Assembly (NCBI GenBank): GCA_009926625.1
Contig: RFON01000009.1
Span: forward strand, 1 to 64,000
Length of the DNA stretch: 64,000 nucleotides
Origin: Planctomycetota bacterium
Lineage (GTDB): Bacteria > Planctomycetota > Phycisphaerae > Phycisphaerales > SM1A02
Direction of reading: 5' to 3'
Under the pieces are notes generated by a model, which saw nothing but the letters and a program-made list of their open reading frames with translations, made no database searches and was not told where the DNA came from. Position numbers and translations under genes: made by a program. Of the stretch, positions 60,102 through 64,000 are shown in pieces. Position 1 is the stretch's first letter. Every line of letters starts with the position of its first letter.

Positions 60102-61541
60102 ATGGCAGTGGACGGGCGCACGCAGCGACGCTGGCCCGTGATCCTCGCGATGACGGGGTCCCTGTCCATGATCATGCTCGACTCGACGGTCCTCGGCGTG
60201 GCGCTGCCGACGGTCAGCCGCGATCTCTCGATGAACGCCGAGATGCAGGCATGGGCAGTGAACGGCTTCCTGCTCGCGATGGCATCGTGCGTTGCGATCG
60301 GCGGCAGGATCGGCGACTCGCTCGGACGAGTGCGCGCGTTCCAGATCGGAATGATCGGTTTCATGCTCGCGTCGATCGGCTGCGCCGCAGCCACGACTGC
60401 CGATGCCTTCGTTGCCGCGCGCGTGTTGCAAGGGCTTTCGGCGGCGCTCATGCAACCTGCCAGCGCAGCCATCGTGATCGACATCGCCGCGCCCGAACGG
60501 CGCGGAGTCGCGATGGCGACCTATGCGGGCATTTCGCTGCTGTTCCTTGCCGCGGGCCCCGTGATCGGCGGCGTGCTGGTCGAGGATGCATCGTGGCCTT
60601 GGTGCTTCCTGATCAATGTGCCCATCGTCATCGCCTCGCTCGCAACGACGGTCGGGCTTCGGCTGACATCCACCGTCCGATCGCGCAGGCCGCTCGACGG
60701 CCCATCCGCGCTGCTGCTGCCGACGAGCATGCTGCTCCTGACCTGGGCACTCCAACGAGGCACGAGCGACGCGGCGGATGCGCCGCTTCGGTGGGGCACA
60801 GCCGCGATGGGACTCGTGCTCACGCTGCTGTTCATCCGTCGGCAACTGCGCATCGCAACGCCGCTGATCGATCTTCGGCTCTTCCGCGACCGAGCGCTGC
60901 GGGCCAATGCACTCCTGCTCATGGGGCTGCAAGTGGTGACGGTCGGTCAAGGCATCTACGGGTCGATCTACATGCAGCAGTTCCTCGGCTTCACGCCTGT
61001 CGAGGCTGGACTCGGATCGCTGCCGCTGCTGGTCCCCGTGATCCTCCTGGTGCATGTCGCAGGACGCATGTACGACCGGCGCGGACCGCGCACGCCGATT
61101 GTCGGTGGACTCTTGCTCGTGCTGATCGGCGCATCCGTCGAAACCGCAGGAATCACTGCCGCGAACTACCCGCTCCTCGGCAGCGGCATGGCGCTGCTCG
61201 GTGCTGGCTGCGGACTCGCCATGAGCCCGACGAATGTCGACGCGCTCTCACGCGCACCAACCGAACGCCGCGGCGAAGTCGCCGGCCTCGTGCAGCAGAT
61301 GCGGCAACTCGGCAGCACCTTCGGCATCACCGTCATGCTGCTCGTCATGCACCTTTTCGCCGCCGGCGACCCGATCGGCACGACGGGGCTCACCACGCAG
61401 GGAATCGCATGCGGCTTTGGGCTTCACATCGCCGTCGCTGCAGCATGCCTGTTCTTGGCACTCCGCTGCGTGCGCGAGAAAGCGCCGATCACCGCACCCG
61501 CGACCGCACCCGCGGCTCAGCCTTCGACACCAACGACCTGA
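60102..61541 (+). CDS. MFS multidrug efflux transporter, DHA2 (14-helix) family
   Basis: This 479-residue protein has about fourteen hydrophobic helices. Early segments LDSTVLGVALPTVSRDL and GRIGDSLGRVRAF (motif A) and later RVLQGLSAALMQPASAAIV (motif B) and PVIGGVLVED (motif C) define an antiporter of the EmrB/QacA type. A C-terminal Pro/Ala/Thr tail follows the last helix. It is convergent with the ABC ATPase gene, overlapping 25 bases. The exported compound is unknown. Confidence 0.88.
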   Translation: MAVDGRTQRRWPVILAMTGSLSMIMLDSTVLGVALPTVSRDLSMNAEMQAWAVNGFLLAMASCVAIGGRIGDSLGRVRAFQIGMIGFMLASIGCAAATTADAFVAARVLQGLSAALMQPASAAIVIDIAAPERRGVAMATYAGISLLFLAAGPVIGGVLVEDASWPWCFLINVPIVIASLATTVGLRLTSTVRSRRPLDGPSALLLPTSMLLLTWALQRGTSDAADAPLRWGTAAMGLVLTLLFIRRQLRIATPLIDLRLFRDRALRANALLLMGLQVVTVGQGIYGSIYMQQFLGFTPVEAGLGSLPLLVPVILLVHVAGRMYDRRGPRTPIVGGLLLVLIGASVETAGITAANYPLLGSGMALLGAGCGLAMSPTNVDALSRAPTERRGEVAGLVQQMRQLGSTFGITVMLLVMHLFAAGDPIGTTGLTTQGIACGFGLHIAVAAACLFLALRCVREKAPITAPATAPAAQPSTPTT

Positions 61542-62581
61542 TCCGCATCGATCTGCACGGCCACTTCGCGCCCTTGCAGCGATGGACCGTGCGGATTGGT
61601 TTCGAGCACCTTCAGTCGGGCACCCGCCACTTCAACGACATGCTGCGCATGCGACCCGAGGTAGGTCGACTCCGTGCACCTGCCCCGCACCCCTCCACCG
61701 CCGCTCGCTGCATCGCTCACGCGAATCGACTCGGGGCGCACCGACAGCAGCACATCGGATCCGCTCCGCGCCGATGCAGGCACACGCGCACGCCACGATC
61801 CGAGCGCCGACTCGACATCGCCGCACCCGCCCGCATCGACCGCACTGCGCAGCCGCGCCGTGATGAAGTTCGTTTCGCCGATGAACTCCGCAACGAATCG
61901 CGTGCGGGGACTCTGGTAGATCTCGCGCGGCGCACCGAGCTGCTCGATCCGCCCACGGAACATGACCGCCACTTGGTCCGCAAGCGACAGCGCCTCATGC
62001 TGGTCATGCGTCACATAGATCATCGTGATGCGCAGCTCCGACGAAATCCGCCGAATCTCCGCCCGCATCTCCAACCGCAGCTTCGCGTCCAGGTTCGACA
62101 GCGGTTCATCGAGCAACAGCAAGTCCGGTCGGAACGCCAGCGCCCGCGCAAGCGCCACGCGCTGCTGCTGACCGCCCGATAGTTGATTCGGAACGCGCTC
62201 GGCGTACTCGCCCATCCGCACGAGATCGAGCGCCTCACCCACCCGCCGCCGCCGCTCATCCGACGCAACGCCACGCACCTCAAGACCGAACCCGACATTC
62301 TGCGCAACGGTCATGTGCGGCCAGAGCGCATAGTTCTGAAAGACCATCCCTGCATTGCGGCGCTCCGGCGGCACATCCGTCACATCGCGGTCGCCGAAGC
62401 GGATGCGCCCCGCTGTCGGCTGCACGAACCCCGCGATCATCCGCAGGATCGTCGTCTTGCCGCACCCAGATGCCCCGAGCAAGAAGAACAGCGATCCCGA
62501 GGGAACATCCAGCGACACATCGTCGACGGCCACCGCTCGGTCATACACCTTGCGAATGCCCTGCAAGTGAACGCTCGTCAC
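61517..62581 (-). CDS. ABC transporter ATP-binding protein, MalK/PotA type
   Basis: This 354-residue ATPase has Walker A GASGCGKTT (about 34-42), the Q-loop FQNYALWPHMT, signature LSGGQQQ (about 128), Walker B LLLDEPLSNLD and the switch His in THDQHEA. A C-terminal TOBE/OB-like domain starts near 235. It resembles importer ATPases for polyamines, iron or sugars (PotA, FbpC, MalK), but no permease or binding-protein gene is in the window. GTG 62581 is the start, supported by TATCCT 6 bases before it; an upstream frame would add ten residues. Confidence 0.9.
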   Translation of the reverse strand: MTSVHLQGIRKVYDRAVAVDDVSLDVPSGSLFFLLGASGCGKTTILRMIAGFVQPTAGRIRFGDRDVTDVPPERRNAGMVFQNYALWPHMTVAQNVGFGLEVRGVASDERRRRVGEALDLVRMGEYAERVPNQLSGGQQQRVALARALAFRPDLLLLDEPLSNLDAKLRLEMRAEIRRISSELRITMIYVTHDQHEALSLADQVAVMFRGRIEQLGAPREIYQSPRTRFVAEFIGETNFITARLRSAVDAGGCGDVESALGSWRARVPASARSGSDVLLSVRPESIRVSDAASGGGGVRGRCTESTYLGSHAQHVVEVAGARLKVLETNPHGPSLQGREVAVQIDADQVVGVEG

Positions 62582-62587
62582 AGCCGC

Positions 62588-62593
62588 AGGATA
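62588..62593 (-). promoter_or_regulatory. -10 box of a leaderless promoter for the ABC ATPase gene
   Basis: TATCCT on the minus strand ends 6 bases before the GTG at 62581. Confidence 0.5.
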
Positions 62594-62619
62594 TCGGCGC
62601 GAACGATGCACCGTCGACT

Positions 62620-62625
62620 TACCAT
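62620..62625 (+). promoter_or_regulatory. -10 box of a leaderless promoter for the DUF721 gene
   Basis: TACCAT lies 7 bases before the ATG at 62633. With the opposing TATCCT at 62588-62593 it forms a compact divergent promoter pair. Confidence 0.45.
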
Positions 62626-62632
62626 CTCGCGC

Positions 62633-63019
62633 ATGGGCAACCCGATCGAACGACTCAAGGGGTTGCAGGACCGTCGAAGCTCACTCGGCACCCCCATTCC
62701 CAACACCACCATCAGCCGCGATGTCAAGCAGCTTCGCACAACGGTTGAACGCATCGCGCGGCGCATGGGTTCCGCCGGCGACATCTGGGAGCGAATCGTC
62801 CCCGCATCGATTCGTGCGGACACGCGCCTCTCTGGAATCACTGGCGGCGTCCTGCATGTCGTGACAGGATCCGCATCTACCAGCTACGCACTTGACCGCC
62901 TGCTCCGCGAGGGCGCCGAGGATGCGATTCGAATTGCGAGCGAGGGGCGGATCACGCGCGTGCGAATGCGCATCGGCAGCGTTGACCTTCACCCGAAGCG
63001 CGAACGCCAAACAGATTGA
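62633..63019 (+). CDS. DUF721/DciA-like protein
   Basis: This 128-residue basic protein has the DUF721 pattern: an N-terminal helix region followed by GSAGDIWERIVPASIRADTR, GGVLHVVTGSAS, YALDRLLREG and a closing ITRVRMRIGSVD. DciA proteins of this family load the replicative helicase in bacteria lacking DnaC or DnaI, but many DUF721 members are uncharacterised. The ATG at 62633 is used. Its neighbour on the minus strand is an ABC ATPase, so there is no replication gene context. Confidence 0.75.
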   Translation: MGNPIERLKGLQDRRSSLGTPIPNTTISRDVKQLRTTVERIARRMGSAGDIWERIVPASIRADTRLSGITGGVLHVVTGSASTSYALDRLLREGAEDAIRIASEGRITRVRMRIGSVDLHPKRERQTD

Positions 63020-63072
63020 TCGCCGCGCTCGACTGTTTCGCCAACGCGCTTGGACCGCTTGGGCGGCGGCGT

Positions 63073-64000
63073 TCAGCCGTTGCCAGCCTCGGGAACTTCG
63101 ATGAAGACATCGAGCAGCTCGCCTGGATACAACCGCGCCCCAGCGGGGATGTCGATCTCGTACAGCACTTGCAGGACACGCACATCGATTCGTTCCGCCG
63201 CCTCGCCGGTGATCGACTTCTTCGGCACGACATACGGCACCGTGCGCGTGTACCGAAGTGGATAGCGGTCGGGTGCTCCGCCGCGCGGCGCTGCGATCGC
63301 CTTGGCCTGCGGGCTGAAGCGCCACGCATCGAGTTCGTCGATTTGGACGCGCACATTCAGCCGAGTGACTTCGCCGAGCGCCACGAACTCCATCTTGGAT
63401 CCAGGCGAGACATATTCGCCCGAGTCGACCTCGACCGCGAGGACCGTTCCCTCCCGAGGAGCGCGGATCGTCTCGCGTTCAAGGCGCACTTGGAGCGCGC
63501 CGACGGCGCTGTGAGCCGCGGCGACCTGCGCCTCTTGGACTGCGAGGTCTTCGGGCCAGGTGCCGCGCTTCACATCGTCCAGTTCGGCTTCGGCGCGGCG
63601 GACTTCTGCTTGCGCCGATGCGACATCGAACTCGAGGCGGGGTTGTTCGTTTCGGCTCGCGGCCAGATCTGGTCCGACTTCCTGCAGGCGCGCAAGACGC
63701 CCTTGCGCATCGGTGAGTCGGGCGTTGGCTGCGGCGAGGGTTGCCTCGCGCATCGCGACGGCCGTGGCATGCGGCAGCGAGCGCAGTGCGGCGAGGCGGC
63801 GCTCCTCCACGCTCAGGCGCGCCTTCGCTTCGGCCAGGTCGGCGGCGGTCTGCCGTGAATCGAGCACGAAGAGCACATCGCCCGCGCGCACTTGCTGACC
63901 CTCGACGACTGCGACGCGGTCCACGATGCCGGCGAGCGGCGATCCAACGCTGATGACATCGGAACTCGGTTCGACGAGACCGACGCCCGCGATCCGCTTG
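63073..64000 (-). CDS. HlyD-type membrane fusion protein (5' end outside window)
   Basis: The frame stays open to the window edge, leaving about 308 codons. It shows the split biotinyl-lipoyl hybrid motif (SPLAGIVDRVAVVEGQQVRAGD near the edge and IRAPREGTVLAVEVDSGEYV later), with a long coiled-coil hairpin between (AEAKARLSVEERRLAALR..., about residues 65-175 of the visible part). The last part is a beta-barrel/CusB-like domain with YPGELLDVFIEV. This is the periplasmic adaptor of an ABC-type or RND-type exporter; its partners lie beyond the edge. Confidence 0.87.
   Translation of the reverse strand, partial: KRIAGVGLVEPSSDVISVGSPLAGIVDRVAVVEGQQVRAGDVLFVLDSRQTAADLAEAKARLSVEERRLAALRSLPHATAVAMREATLAAANARLTDAQGRLARLQEVGPDLAASRNEQPRLEFDVASAQAEVRRAEAELDDVKRGTWPEDLAVQEAQVAAAHSAVGALQVRLERETIRAPREGTVLAVEVDSGEYVSPGSKMEFVALGEVTRLNVRVQIDELDAWRFSPQAKAIAAPRGGAPDRYPLRYTRTVPYVVPKKSITGEAAERIDVRVLQVLYEIDIPAGARLYPGELLDVFIEVPEAGNG

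Noticed and set aside
59555-62182. An 875-codon open frame on the plus strand across several genes
   Set aside because: It is very Arg/His/Ala-rich with no recognisable domain, and runs out of frame over the 60043 gene, the MFS gene and the ABC ATPase gene, all with clear start signals. It is a by-product of high GC.

Overview
The window is GC-rich, densely coded DNA that looks like a chromosome segment of a planctomycete, most likely of the Phycisphaerae. The grounds are: a PVC-type fusion of sugar-dehydrogenase propeller, HEAT repeats and cytochrome c; a PEP-CTERM protein ending in the 'PAPG' style tail; secreted proteins ending in paired EF-hand/dockerin-like repeats; a pseudopilin with a C-terminal DG motif; an archaeal/eukaryotic-type ProRS; and an EF-Tu with an unusual switch I region. 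This placement is inference from protein character, not from a marker-gene tree. No mobile element, CRISPR array or rRNA was seen.

Layout. (1) 1-4739, plus strand: a tryptophan/kynurenine catabolism run (kynureninase end, kynurenine 3-monooxygenase, EamA permease, 2-aminomuconate-semialdehyde-type dehydrogenase, RidA-type deaminase). It meets, tail to tail, a minus-strand operon (9055-4663) of protein kinase, dCMP deaminase, DUF1579 protein, membrane protein, SDR and kynurenine formamidase. (2) 9308-11729, minus: rex followed by two translationally coupled lipoproteins and a peptidoglycan amidase; metF diverges from rex. (3) 12712-21000: a secreted TPR-like protein, a small anchored protein, metG, a PEP-CTERM protein, proS, a CHAD protein and a lipoprotein. 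(4) 21092-29331, minus: nusG, secE, tRNA-Trp, rpmG, tuf, tRNA-Thr, then a pseudopilin, rho, coaE and cysS. (5) 29392-50621: a large surface-polysaccharide locus. It has fnlA/B/C for UDP-L-FucNAc, wbpB/D/E for a 2,3-diacetamido uronic acid, a wbpG-hisF-hisH amidination triad, gmd/fcl for GDP-L-fucose, several glycosyltransferases including a double GT4 fusion, a Wzy-like polymerase/ligase, a Wzx flippase and a methyltransferase. No initiating transferase, wbpA or export gene lies in the window. (6) 50595-64000: secreted EF-hand and FG-GAP proteins, the 1244-residue PVC cytochrome protein, a duplicated-domain lipoprotein, an MFS pump, an ABC ATPase, a DciA-like protein and the end of an HlyD-type adaptor.

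The most notable non-coding pattern is a TANNNT box placed 6 or 7 bases before the start codon, with no convincing Shine-Dalgarno, in front of at least eleven genes that begin transcription units. That is the geometry of leaderless mRNAs, and it also decides several start codons (GTG for kmo and for the ABC ATPase). Genes inside operons overlap by ATGA or GTGA. The tuf operon leader holds a good sigma-70 promoter followed at once by a terminator-like hairpin upstream of tRNA-Thr.
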